Source: a virus
Strand: one strand, 5' to 3'
IMG/VR virus record: IMGVR_UViG_3300042261_000671
Span: 1-57,124 of that record
Length of the DNA: 57,124 bases
Shown: positions 1 through 7,891 of the stretch, piece by piece
How positions within the stretch are numbered: the stretch's first letter is position 1
How the letters are laid out: each line of letters starts with the position of its first letter
Program-made: the position numbers and the translations under genes
The notes under the pieces: model-generated
What the model was told of the DNA's origin: nothing
Databases searched by the model: none
The model's input: the letters and a program-made list of their open reading frames with translations, nothing else

Positions 1-1
1 A

Positions 2-442
2 GGGGAATTAATTGAGTATGATAAAAATAAATATTTTAAAGGATGGAAGCATTTTATAACACGACGTCAATTAAAAAAATGGTTAGATGATGGTAGTGCT
101 ACCATTGAAAAAAGAGTTAATGAACAAATTAATGAGTTAGATCCTTATGGTGAAGAAGATTGGGATAATGATATTAAAACTAAATTCGTTAATTTTTTAC
201 GCAATATGGGAGCATATGATAGATATATGGCAAATTTTAATCATCCGATGCAGAGAGCATGGAGAAGAGATAAAGAAAAAAAAATAGATTTTGATGAATT
301 TATATTGGCATCTGATAAAGAATATGTACATAGTAATTTTATATGGGACGCATTTAAGTGGCCATGGACTCCAGAGGGGGTTAGTTTTTGGAATGTATTA
401 GATTCCAAATGGGGAAATTATTTAGCAAGAAATGGTAACTAA
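2..442 (+). CDS. Hypothetical protein with DPYGEEDW motif (5' end outside window)
   Basis: The reading frame is open from base 2 to the TAA at 440-442, so the gene starts before the window. An internal ATG at 206 is possible, but the coherent protein runs through from upstream. About 146 residues are visible. They contain one copy of the recurrent octapeptide DPYGEEDW (bases 140-163) after a basic, probably helical segment. The C-terminal part is rich in Trp, Phe and Tyr. The next gene begins 11 bases before this one ends. The function is unknown; by its neighbours it probably belongs to the targeting-peptide family, but its N-terminus is not visible. Confidence 0.75.
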   Translation, partial: GELIEYDKNKYFKGWKHFITRRQLKKWLDDGSATIEKRVNEQINELDPYGEEDWDNDIKTKFVNFLRNMGAYDRYMANFNHPMQRAWRRDKEKKIDFDEFILASDKEYVHSNFIWDAFKWPWTPEGVSFWNVLDSKWGNYLARNGN

Positions 443-878
443 ATTTAAAATATTTGAAACATATTATAATGATTTGTCTCCGTATGAGTATGGATTTTCC
501 ATACCTGGTTGTGTTAATATTGGTTGGTTAGATATTGATCATGATTTTGAGAAAGGATATGTCCCAGATGGTTTCATAGATAAATTAAAAAAACTTCCAA
601 TACTTTTTCAAAACGCTGGTTATCATTTTTGTCAGTTCTGCGAACGTGATGATAAAGGCATGGTGTCAAGAGATGCTATGAGTAGTAATATAAAAATGTC
701 TATAGGAGACGGTGTGGTTTATTTGACTCCATCGATGATAGTTCATTATGTAAGAGATCATCATTATAAACCTCCTCAAGAGTTTATAGATTCAGTAATG
801 AAAATGGAAAATATGAGTGATGCTGATGCTCATAAACATGTTAATATGTTATTAATTAAACATTTAAAAGGATTATGA
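432..878 (+). CDS. Conserved bacterial-type domain protein with capsid-targeting-like N-terminus
   Basis: A 148-residue protein. Its first residues, MVTKFKIFETYYND, match the short N-terminal peptide shared by many proteins of this phage and contain IFE, an [I/L]xE site like that cut by the T4 prohead protease. The rest resembles a small conserved bacterial family of unknown function: 'NIGWLD', then 'GYVPDGFIDKL', a C-x-x-C pair ('HFCQFC') and a tail of the type 'PSMIVHYVRDHHYKPPQEF'. The CxxC and the His/Pro tail suggest a metal site. The gene overlaps both neighbours and its TGA lies inside the next ATGA. Role in the virion is inferred from the N-terminus only. Confidence 0.75.
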   Translation: MVTKFKIFETYYNDLSPYEYGFSIPGCVNIGWLDIDHDFEKGYVPDGFIDKLKKLPILFQNAGYHFCQFCERDDKGMVSRDAMSSNIKMSIGDGVVYLTPSMIVHYVRDHHYKPPQEFIDSVMKMENMSDADAHKHVNMLLIKHLKGL

Positions 879-1414
879 TAAAGATATTTGAACAATTTAA
901 TTCAGAAAAAGATATTTTGTCTTGTGTTAGTTTGGACGTTCCTTATGGAGAAGAATGGATAGATGAATCTATAAGAAGTTTAGATCCATACAACGAAGAG
1001 AATTGGGATGAAGTGGATGTTATAGCTATACTCTTATTTAGAAACAATTATTATTTTGATTTTAATGTTGTAAAAGGAAAATTAGAAGATAGAGGAAGAC
1101 CTCCTAGATATTCTTTACGATATATTTTTCGCGATATAAACGGAAATGAATTATTTGAAACTTCTAGAATTATAAATATAAATGATGTTGATGAAGAAAT
1201 AGAGTTATCAGACGGTATGAATAGTTCAGGGGACGCTATAATATTACCAGAAAGTACTAGTAGAGAAGATATAAATAAGATAATTTCCAGAGTTCACGAA
1301 AGAATATATAGACAACAGAGAAGAGATGTAGAAAGTCAAATAAAGAGTATGAGAGACACACTTAATAAAACAGGAGACTTAAATAAAATTGTAAAATATG
1401 ATAATAAAATTTAA
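875..1414 (+). CDS. Targeting-peptide protein with two DPYGEE-type motifs
   Basis: A 179-residue acidic protein starting MIKIFEQFNSE, a capsid-targeting-like peptide with an IFE site. Two forms of the recurrent motif follow closely: VPYGEEW (938-958) and DPYNEENW (983-1006). The remainder looks like a small beta-rich domain followed by a charged C-terminal helix. The start is fixed by the ATGA overlap with the previous stop. The next gene begins inside its 3' end. No known fold was recognised. Confidence 0.8.
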   Translation: MIKIFEQFNSEKDILSCVSLDVPYGEEWIDESIRSLDPYNEENWDEVDVIAILLFRNNYYFDFNVVKGKLEDRGRPPRYSLRYIFRDINGNELFETSRIININDVDEEIELSDGMNSSGDAIILPESTSREDINKIISRVHERIYRQQRRDVESQIKSMRDTLNKTGDLNKIVKYDNKI

Positions 1415-2231
1415 AATATTTGAATCGATGTCAGGTTTAACATTCGGTGATGAGATCACTCACGAAGATGATAAAAAAATCGATTGGATAGTAGATGAAA
1501 CCGGTCGAGAAAGAGAAGAATGTATCAAGAGATATTTAGAATTCAACAAAGATGCAATAAGAGCAATAGAAACGATGTTGAATGAAGTCCAGGACGATGA
1601 GGATATAGCCGATTTAATGTCAGATACAAATTTAGACGAAGAAACTTGTAGACAGGCTTATTATGATAATAATAAAAATTATGACGCTGCTTATGATTAT
1701 CTAACAAACGATGGACCAGAAGATGATGGTGGATATGATGATGGAGGAGATGGATATGATGAAGAAGAAGATTACATCAATAGAGAAGATACTTTCGTTA
1801 GAAGAAATACGATCTATAATGATCCTACCATAAACGTTATTAAATCTTTTATATTAAAAGATATATTTGATGAATTCGGTGGATCTAGGAAGAAAACGGT
1901 AGATAAACTTAAAGAACTTGTAATGGGTAAAACTGTAAGAGTAGAAGATAAAGATGGACACGGTGGATATGTTAGTGTAAATGAAGGCGATGATGAAGAA
2001 GTTTGGGATGAAACTTCACCTGTAACAAATGTAATGTCATATGGAGATGACCCTTCAAGATATTTTCGTTTTGATAACGGTAATGGAGATAATCTAGAAT
2101 TACTTATAGATGATAGAATAACTATTATAGAGCATAAAAAAGTGGAACCTAAAAAACAAATAACTACCATTTCAAAATCTGATTCAAAAGATTCAGCTAG
2201 ATGGTGGGAACACGGAAAGGTAGATATATGA
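1398..2231 (+). CDS. Targeting-peptide protein with two UBA-like helical domains
   Basis: A 277-residue acidic protein starting MIIKFKIFESMSG (IFE site). Residues about 20-100 hold two tandem three-helix segments resembling ubiquitin-associated (UBA/NAC-type) domains: one around 'KIDWIVDETGREREEC', the second around 'DIADLMSDTNLDEETC' continuing to 'YDAAYDYL'. A Gly/Asp/Tyr-rich acidic linker follows, then a C-terminal domain with possible SH3-like strands ('GKTVRVEDKDGHGGYVSV'). In bacteria, UBA-like folds are known from EF-Ts. The ubiquitin link is not implied here; the fold is inferred from the helix pattern. It ends in a TGA overlapping the next ATG. Confidence 0.75.
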   Translation: MIIKFKIFESMSGLTFGDEITHEDDKKIDWIVDETGREREECIKRYLEFNKDAIRAIETMLNEVQDDEDIADLMSDTNLDEETCRQAYYDNNKNYDAAYDYLTNDGPEDDGGYDDGGDGYDEEEDYINREDTFVRRNTIYNDPTINVIKSFILKDIFDEFGGSRKKTVDKLKELVMGKTVRVEDKDGHGGYVSVNEGDDEEVWDETSPVTNVMSYGDDPSRYFRFDNGNGDNLELLIDDRITIIEHKKVEPKKQITTISKSDSKDSARWWEHGKVDI

Positions 2232-2830
2232 AAAACTACGGACAATTTATAAACGAATTCAATATGCCTTTTTTTAGAAGAGGACCAAAAATTAAGAAAT
2301 TATTAGGATTCTTTGGTAAATCTATTAATTTGAAAAATGTAAGGGGAGAAGAATTTGAAGAATGTGAAATAAAAATAGATCCTATATATGAATTTGGTAA
2401 AAAAACATTCAAGGTAGAACTTAATTTTTCTGAAGATCTTATGGCAGCTCACAGAGAAGTTGACCCATATGGTGAAGAAGAATGGTATGATGAAACAGAT
2501 AGAATTCCAAGAGCAAAAATAACATATAATTCACCATCTACATCTCTCAGAAATGAACAGAATGATAAACCAGAGATGATTCATATTGAATCAGATGATA
2601 ACATTAGAGTCACTAATCTTGAAACAGATAGAGACGGTATAAAGTTAATAACTGATATGTTTAATAGAATCTATAATTATGAAGGAGAAAAAAAGGTTTG
2701 GGCAGAGGACAATGTAAGACAACTTCTATTAAATGGATTAAATTGGAAAAAACGTGAAAGAAATCTATATATGAAAGTTATGGTAGACGAAGAAGATTAT
2801 GTTCCAATGGATTATCAACCAGGATATTAA
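2228..2830 (+). CDS. Targeting-peptide protein with DPYGEEEW motif
   Basis: A protein of 200 residues if started at the ATG at 2228, inside the ATGA overlap with the previous gene. A start further upstream at 2201 would add nine residues before the conserved peptide and is less likely. The N-terminus MKNYGQFINEFN closely resembles the T4 internal-protein targeting sequence and contains INE. One DPYGEEEW motif lies at 2462-2485. The rest is unrecognised, with a basic C-terminal stretch ('WKKRERNLYMKV'). It is the last gene of the first + strand cluster and is followed by a strong terminator. Confidence 0.8.
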   Translation: MKNYGQFINEFNMPFFRRGPKIKKLLGFFGKSINLKNVRGEEFEECEIKIDPIYEFGKKTFKVELNFSEDLMAAHREVDPYGEEEWYDETDRIPRAKITYNSPSTSLRNEQNDKPEMIHIESDDNIRVTNLETDRDGIKLITDMFNRIYNYEGEKKVWAEDNVRQLLLNGLNWKKRERNLYMKVMVDEEDYVPMDYQPGY

Positions 2831-2831
2831 A

Positions 2832-2866
2832 AAAAAAAAGGGAACCATATAGGTTCCCTTTTTTTT
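2832..2866. terminator. Bidirectional intrinsic terminator
   Basis: A perfect 7-bp stem GGGAACC/GGTTCCC (2840-2846 and 2852-2858) lies between an A-run and a T-run. It separates the + strand cluster from the convergent SPFH gene and can end transcripts from both sides. Confidence 0.9.
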
Positions 2867-2882
2867 AACAAACTGGATAAGT

Positions 2883-5207
2883 TTAATTTTTACTCTCGGA
2901 TTTGGTAATGTTTTTGGTTAACCAAGCTGCTAAAAGCTCACCTACACCACTCCCACCATTACTTGTGATTAAAGTATCTGGTACGATTTTAACATTTCCT
3001 TGTCCAATCTTTTCGGCAATCTGGACCTGGATAACACCCTCATTACCGATAGCTTGCTTCTGTTTCTCATAGGCTTCAGCAGTTGCGGTTCCTTTTGCAA
3101 AGATTGCTGTACCTTCAGCTTTACCCACAGCTTCGATACCTGCTGCAATACCTTCCTGTTTCAACTTTGTTGACTGTCCTTCACCTTCAGCAAGGAGAAC
3201 CGCTTTCTTCTTTTGATTGTCAGCGACCTTAACATCGATTTCGGACTGAACGAGATCCTTCTGCTTTTCAGCTTCTGCAGTGGTCTTTTCCATTGCGATA
3301 CGTGACTGCTGAGCTTTCTGCTGTTCGAAGAACATTGCTTGCTTCTGCTGTGCAATAATTCTTTCAGTCTGTGTTTTCATAAGATCCTCAGGAAGTTGGA
3401 TCTGACAGATAAGAACGCTCACCAATTCAACGTGATACTTTTCGAGTTCTGCTCTTGCTCTGTTTTCAGCCTTCTGCTGCTCTTCATGTCTGTTTTGCAT
3501 GAAGTTCATTGCTGATGTAGCGGAAGCCTGATTTCTGAAGCTGGAGTCAATCATTGGGTGAATAACGTGATCCACCAAATTCTTGATAGAACCAATCTTA
3601 GCTACCATATAAGGTGACTGATCTGGACGAACTCTAATAACAACCTTAACTGAAACTCGAATTTCGAAACCATCATGTGATACGACCTTAAGAGGGTCGA
3701 ATGGTGTATTCTGACTTTCATCCCAGTCAATAGTCTGGTTAGTAGTATCTACAATGTAGGGGATATAAGCTCTACGGTTAAGGTAATAAATACCAGGACC
3801 AGCAACGTCCCTTTGAATTCCTCTAAATCCCTTTGGTACTACGTATCTTTCAATACCAGTATCGAGACGTTTCTCAACACCACCGGCTAAAGTTTCATCT
3901 TCGGTTGGTGTAGCTGTAGGACTAGTGCCGACACCACCACCTTCTTTATTGGCAACTTGTTCAGTCATTTCTTTAACCTGTGGTGGTTCTTCACCAACGT
4001 TAGAAACAACAACAGCGACCTGACCTCTTTCAACGACTGCTACATCATCCAATTCGACACTAAACATCAAAGGATTGATATAATATGTACCTGGACGAAG
4101 AACGTCGAACTGAGGACCACGCTGACCACCATTAGCCAAGAAAGCTGTGACATCTTGGAAATTATTATGTCCTGTTACAGATTTAGCAACGTATTCTGTT
4201 TCTGGCAGAGGCTGACCGTCGCGGGCGACAACGATACCAACTTTCTTATCAGGAATAATAACCGTTTCTTTAACCTCAACCTTAAATAAGGCAGTATTGA
4301 TACGATATTTACCTGGAAGAAGAATACTAGTCTGAGGACCTTTTTCACCACCTTTATCTAAGAAGAACCTTCCATTCTGGAAATTATCATGCCCTTCAAT
4401 AGCTTTGGCTAAAAGCCTTCCTTCTGCAATAGGTTTACCATCCTGAGAAGTTACAATACCAATCTGCCCCTTTTCAATAACGGTAATCTTAACAGGAGTT
4501 ACCTTGAACAAGGCAGTATTGATACGATAAGTTCCCGGAGGAAGTGTTTGAATCTGAGGACCTTTTTCACCACCATTAGCTAAGAAAGCTGCACCATCTT
4601 GGAATAAATCGCATTCAACGACTTTACCAAAGATTCTACCCGCTGGTACTGGGCTACCGTCAATAGCTTCAACGACTCCAACTTCGTCCTCTTTAATGAC
4701 AGTCTGTTTAACTGTCTTTACAGTGAAAAGCAACGGATTAATACGGTAACCTCCAGTTCTTGTTTCCTTATCTGTGGCATAACCACCAGGAGGAATAATA
4801 CCAAGTTGGATACCTTTTTCTCCACCGTTCTTCAAAAATGCTTCACCATCCTGGAATAAATTACATTCCACTGGGCGAGCAAAGATTTTACCCGATGGAA
4901 CAGGATTACCGTCGTTAGACTGCACTAATCCAATTTCATCAGGACCGATGATCACGAACGGGAAAGCTCTCCTCTTATAAATAAAAGGAGGAATGAAGGT
5001 CAAACCAGGTCCTTTTACTCTAGCCTGAACCCCAATCTCGTTCGTCATAGCAAAAACTCTGTCTTTTGGCATCTGTTTACCAATCCATCGTCTTTCTAAT
5101 GTTTTAATTTCCCTACCACCAACATTCAGTATAGAACTGAAAACGATGATCAAAAGAAAAATCGCAAGGAGACTATATCCTGCGATTGTCAAAATTAAAC
5201 TTACCAT
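2883..5207 (-). CDS. SPFH/Band-7 (flotillin-like) membrane protein with repeated N-terminal domain
   Basis: A 774-residue protein with one N-terminal transmembrane segment (about residues 4-27), then four to five tandem repeats of about 75 residues. These share the pattern 'GG.(K/R)GPQ...L.PG.YRIN..LF.V' and '(E/K).GxVxxxDGxPxP'. A Band-7/SPFH domain follows (around 'VSHDGFEIRVSVKVVIRV') and a long Ala/Gln/Glu-rich coiled coil typical of flotillins. SPFH proteins form oligomeric rings on membranes. The gene is visibly GC-richer than its neighbours and uses different codons, so it was probably acquired recently from a bacterium. T4 rIIB is also reported to be SPFH-like; a role in membrane protection or superinfection exclusion is inference. 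Confidence 0.88.
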   Translation of the reverse strand: MVSLILTIAGYSLLAIFLLIIVFSSILNVGGREIKTLERRWIGKQMPKDRVFAMTNEIGVQARVKGPGLTFIPPFIYKRRAFPFVIIGPDEIGLVQSNDGNPVPSGKIFARPVECNLFQDGEAFLKNGGEKGIQLGIIPPGGYATDKETRTGGYRINPLLFTVKTVKQTVIKEDEVGVVEAIDGSPVPAGRIFGKVVECDLFQDGAAFLANGGEKGPQIQTLPPGTYRINTALFKVTPVKITVIEKGQIGIVTSQDGKPIAEGRLLAKAIEGHDNFQNGRFFLDKGGEKGPQTSILLPGKYRINTALFKVEVKETVIIPDKKVGIVVARDGQPLPETEYVAKSVTGHNNFQDVTAFLANGGQRGPQFDVLRPGTYYINPLMFSVELDDVAVVERGQVAVVVSNVGEEPPQVKEMTEQVANKEGGGVGTSPTATPTEDETLAGGVEKRLDTGIERYVVPKGFRGIQRDVAGPGIYYLNRRAYIPYIVDTTNQTIDWDESQNTPFDPLKVVSHDGFEIRVSVKVVIRVRPDQSPYMVAKIGSIKNLVDHVIHPMIDSSFRNQASATSAMNFMQNRHEEQQKAENRARAELEKYHVELVSVLICQIQLPEDLMKTQTERIIAQQKQAMFFEQQKAQQSRIAMEKTTAEAEKQKDLVQSEIDVKVADNQKKKAVLLAEGEGQSTKLKQEGIAAGIEAVGKAEGTAIFAKGTATAEAYEKQKQAIGNEGVIQVQIAEKIGQGNVKIVPDTLITSNGGSGVGELLAAWLTKNITKSESKN

Positions 5208-5346
5208 TTGTTTGTTGTATTAGATATTGCCTACTCTTTTTACCATTTTCGACGTCCTGGTTTTTTCGATATTTTACTACTTCTTATAGTCATGAAATCG
5301 AAAAAAGTTTGAACTTTTTTCGGAAATTTTAAACTCAAAAATTATA

Positions 5347-5359
5347 TTTAATATATAAA
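5347..5359 (+). promoter_or_regulatory. TATATA-type promoter element
   Basis: TTTAATATATAAA lies 4 bases before the ATG at 5363. It is one of many copies of this element at similar positions before genes on both strands. Confidence 0.45.
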
Positions 5360-5362
5360 TTT

Positions 5363-5770
5363 ATGGTTATGAAGTTTGCAATTTTTGAATCTTTTAATAA
5401 TAAAATACCAATGGCGCTAGAATGTGTTAAACCACCATTCGAATCTAAATTGGTTAATGAAACTTGGTGACATATTATATTAATATCTTTAAAAAATAGT
5501 AATGTAAAAGCGTCTCTTCATTGGTATAATGACGACAATACAACGGTGTATCTTAGTAGTCTTAATGTAGATGACGAATTAAGAAATAAAGGAATAGGTA
5601 GGAAGTTACAAAAGATTAGAGAAAAAATGGGTATAATTCTTGGAGCAAAAGTGGCATGTCTTTGGGCTGAAAAAGGATCGTGGATGCATAAATGGTATGA
5701 ACGTAGAGGTTATAAAGATTATAAAGAATATGATGAAAATCATATATGGATGAAAAAAAATTTGATATGA
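5363..5770 (+). pseudogene. GNAT acetyltransferase with targeting-like N-terminus, interrupted by one in-frame TGA
   Basis: The frame opens at ATG 5363 with MVMKFAIFESFNN (IFE site) and stops at TGA 5468-5470 after 35 codons. It then continues open in the same frame to 5770. The downstream part is a GNAT fold: a beta strand 'TTVYLSSLNVDDELRNKGIG' with the acetyl-CoA loop RNKGIG, then 'WYERRGYKDY', the usual last strand. No ATG follows the TGA in frame; a GTG at 5546 would give only 74 residues lacking the first strands. It may be a nonsense pseudogene or a UGA readthrough. Since TGA acts as a stop in ATGA overlaps nearby, code-wide reassignment is unlikely. Confidence 0.65.
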
Positions 5771-6708
5771 TGATTACAAATTTTGCAATTTTTGAATCAA
5801 CTTATGTTACTCATCAAAATGGTGGCAGAGCTTTCGCTGTCAATTATGATGAAGAATCTGGATTTGTTGATGTGATGAAGAATAAATACGGTAGATACTC
5901 AAAAGTAAAGAAAGTTTGGACAGGCGACAAACAAGATGATAATAGTAGTGTACTTGTAGAATTCCCACATAAAAAATATATGTTTATTGGAACCGAAATA
6001 TACGAATTTGAAACAGATGAATTTATAACAAATTATTACTCAAGAATAGGTAATAGTGATGTTCCCTATCCAGTGGCTTTAAGCGAGAAATATGTATATT
6101 TCATGTTAGAAAAAAAACATGTAAATAGAAAAGAATTTCCTAAAAATACTGATTGGGCTGATTGTTATAGATTTTATTACGATAATAAAGATAATTTATC
6201 AATTAAAGGGTTTAAAAATTTGAAAAATATAGAAGAAAATATTTCAGAAAGAATAAGATGGCCTTTTAAAAATAAAACAATTAATCCAAACGACCCTTAC
6301 GGTGAAGAATATTGGGAAAATCCTGATGATATTTATTGCGATTATTGTCATGGTGTAATACATCCAAAAGAAAACCTGTTTATTTTATTTGGTAAACCAG
6401 TGCATGCAAATGTGAATTGTTTAATGGAATTTAATAGAAAAACTAAACAATATATTAGTAATGTAGAATCAACCCCATATAATACCGCTAAAAAACTATT
6501 AAAAAGATGGGGGTATTTCGATAAGGTTCAGGAAAACAAAAAAGAAGATATTGATCCTTATAATGAAGAAGATTGGAATACTGAACATAAACATATTTGG
6601 GAAGATAAAGTTGAAAGAGATCCGAGAGGACTTTGTCCCCCAATAGACTACAGAGAATGTAAAATATGTGGTAAGAAGTATAGAACACATGTTGGTTACG
6701 GTAAATAA
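5767..6708 (+). CDS. Targeting-peptide protein with two DPYxEE motifs and two Cys-rich sites
   Basis: A protein of 313 residues if started at ATG 5767, within the ATGA overlap with the preceding stop. The N-terminus MMITNFAIFEST nearly repeats that of the acetyltransferase just upstream. Two motif copies are present: DPYGEEYW (6292-6315) and DPYNEEDW (6553-6576). The first is followed by a possible zinc site, 'IYCDYCHGVIHPKENLF', and the C-terminus has 'YRECKICGKKY', a second CxxC. The layout (N-terminal domain, motif, Cys-site domain, motif, Cys-site tail) suggests that the motif separates modules. Function is unknown. Confidence 0.8.
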   Translation: MMITNFAIFESTYVTHQNGGRAFAVNYDEESGFVDVMKNKYGRYSKVKKVWTGDKQDDNSSVLVEFPHKKYMFIGTEIYEFETDEFITNYYSRIGNSDVPYPVALSEKYVYFMLEKKHVNRKEFPKNTDWADCYRFYYDNKDNLSIKGFKNLKNIEENISERIRWPFKNKTINPNDPYGEEYWENPDDIYCDYCHGVIHPKENLFILFGKPVHANVNCLMEFNRKTKQYISNVESTPYNTAKKLLKRWGYFDKVQENKKEDIDPYNEEDWNTEHKHIWEDKVERDPRGLCPPIDYRECKICGKKYRTHVGYGK

Positions 6709-6713
6709 TAAAT

Positions 6714-6745
6714 TCTTTGAAACTTTCTAAATCTTTTCTCATATA
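6714..6745 (+). promoter_or_regulatory. Candidate sigma70-like promoter of the lipoprotein gene
   Basis: TTCTTTGAA is followed after about 20 bases by CATATAATC. The same arrangement (TTCTTTGA, about 20 bases, TTATAAT) occurs on the minus strand near 14460 before the non-coding island. The gene ATG is about 10 bases downstream. Confidence 0.35.
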
Positions 6746-6752
6746 ATCATTT

Positions 6753-6878
6753 ATGAGAAAAATATTATATTTTATAACTTTTATATTCCTTTTGTTTTTA
6801 TTAATTTCTTGTATGCCACAACAAAAATGTTCAGCATACGGTGAAACTTCAAGGTACCAAAGATCTTGGAACAAATAA
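6753..6878 (+). CDS. Small predicted lipoprotein
   Basis: A 41-residue protein starting MRKILYFITFIFLLFLLISC: a basic start, a hydrophobic core and a lipobox (LISC), so the Cys at about position 20 should be lipidated. The mature part is only about 22 residues ('MPQQKCSAYGETSRYQRSW' and a basic end). Small outer-membrane lipoproteins ending in a similar YGETSRYQ pattern are, as I recall, common in Bacteroidetes, which fits a host-derived cell-surface peptide expressed during infection. Its own promoter-like sequence lies upstream. Confidence 0.6.
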   Translation: MRKILYFITFIFLLFLLISCMPQQKCSAYGETSRYQRSWNK

Positions 6879-6900
6879 AAATCAGATGGACTGTCGCTCC

Positions 6901-6912
6901 TTTAATATATAA
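6901..6912 (+). promoter_or_regulatory. TATATA-type promoter element
   Basis: TTTAATATATAA lies about 40 bases before the gp26-like gene. A purine-rich 'AAAGGGA' follows, one of the few Shine-Dalgarno-like stretches seen. Confidence 0.4.
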
Positions 6913-6952
6913 TTATTGAAAGGGAATAACTTTAAAAAAATAATAGAAAATA

Positions 6953-7891
6953 ATGGAAGAAAAAAAGGACGCATTAGAGAAATTTATTTCTGAACAAACA
7001 AAAAATCCACAAAGAACAATGGTAGAAGATGAACCTACCACATCAGTTGGTACTGCAAACACATTGAATTATATTACAGTAGATTTAAGTGTTTTACCTG
7101 CTGGTTTATTCTATAAACCAGGAACTGTTATTATGATTAGAGCCGCTTCAGTCGCTGAAGTTCAAGCTTATTCTGCAATTGATGACAATAACTTTTTAGA
7201 TGTTACTGAAAAAATGAATGAATTACTCGGACGTTGTGTTAGAGTTAAACATCCGGGTGGTTTAATGGGAACTTATAAAGACTTGAAAGATAATGATAGA
7301 TTGTTTTTAGTTTTTATGATTCGTGAATTAACATTCCAAAAGAATAGTAATTTAGCAAAAGATGTTACTTGTTCAAATTGCAAAAAAGAATTCAAGATTC
7401 AGTTTCGTTCAACTCCAGGTCCAGATAGTCCAAAGACTTTTGTAAACTACGAAATGGATCCAGATCTTGAACCATTCTTCAACAAACAAGATAGAACATT
7501 TGATTTTCTTGTTGGTGAAAAATTATGGAAGTTAGCACCGCCGTGTATATCTTTACAAGAAATATTCTTTAAGAATATAAAAGATAAAGTACAAGGCGAT
7601 AAGACTCCAAACGTGGCTTTCTTGAAAATTATACCATTTACACTTTGGGATAGAAAATCAATAACTGAAGAAGGAATAAAAGCAAAAGAAGAAGAATTCA
7701 AAAATATGGACATGGACACTTTCCTATTTTTAGATGAGGCTGTAAGTAAAATGCTTTATGGTATAAAGGAGTTAAGACAAAATTGCCCAGAGTGTGGCGA
7801 GGAGGTCCACACTGACATGACGTTTCCCAAAGGGGCCTCAAGTATCTTCAAACCTGGCAGCACTGTATTTGGATCCAGACTTGTTAAGTAA
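6953..7891 (+). CDS. Baseplate hub assembly protein, T4 gp26-like
   Basis: A 312-residue protein with two C-x-x-C sites: 'CSNCKK' near residue 142 and 'CPECGEE' near residue 278. The central pattern ('AEVQAYSAIDDNN', 'LIRELTF'-type region, 'PPCISLQEIFF') fits T4 gp26/baseplate assembly chaperone-like proteins of large myophages, which are larger than T4 gp26 (208 aa). In T4, gene 26 is followed by gene 51, as appears to be the case here. The 3' end overlaps the next frame and contains a +1 slippery-looking sequence. The gp26 identity is judged by pattern and gene order, not by alignment. Confidence 0.6.
   Translation: MEEKKDALEKFISEQTKNPQRTMVEDEPTTSVGTANTLNYITVDLSVLPAGLFYKPGTVIMIRAASVAEVQAYSAIDDNNFLDVTEKMNELLGRCVRVKHPGGLMGTYKDLKDNDRLFLVFMIRELTFQKNSNLAKDVTCSNCKKEFKIQFRSTPGPDSPKTFVNYEMDPDLEPFFNKQDRTFDFLVGEKLWKLAPPCISLQEIFFKNIKDKVQGDKTPNVAFLKIIPFTLWDRKSITEEGIKAKEEEFKNMDMDTFLFLDEAVSKMLYGIKELRQNCPECGEEVHTDMTFPKGASSIFKPGSTVFGSRLVK
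7823..7836 (+). other. Possible +1 frameshift site in the gp26/gp51-like overlap
   Basis: Frame-zero codons TTT CCC AAA GGG GCC contain AAA-G and GGG-G. A P-site tRNA could re-pair one base forward on either (AAA to AAG, GGG to GGG). The +1 frame is open from the stop at 7818-7820 through to 8198 with no ATG near its beginning. The shifted peptide reads smoothly as 'PQVSSNLAALYLDPDLLSKL'. Initiation at TTG 7869 is the alternative. Confidence 0.3.

Noticed and set aside
1814-2245. 143-codon minus-strand frame
   Set aside because: A serine-rich shadow of the acidic + strand gene at 1398, which has a clear targeting peptide and overlapping neighbours.
5468-5470. Reassignment of TGA to tryptophan in the whole genome
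   Set aside because: TGA ends several genes in exact ATGA overlaps (878, 2231, 5770, 11702, 24656), and reading through would fuse unrelated proteins.
6488-6874. 128-codon minus-strand frame
   Set aside because: It overlaps the end of the gene at 5767 and all of the lipoprotein gene; the + strand genes have clear motifs.
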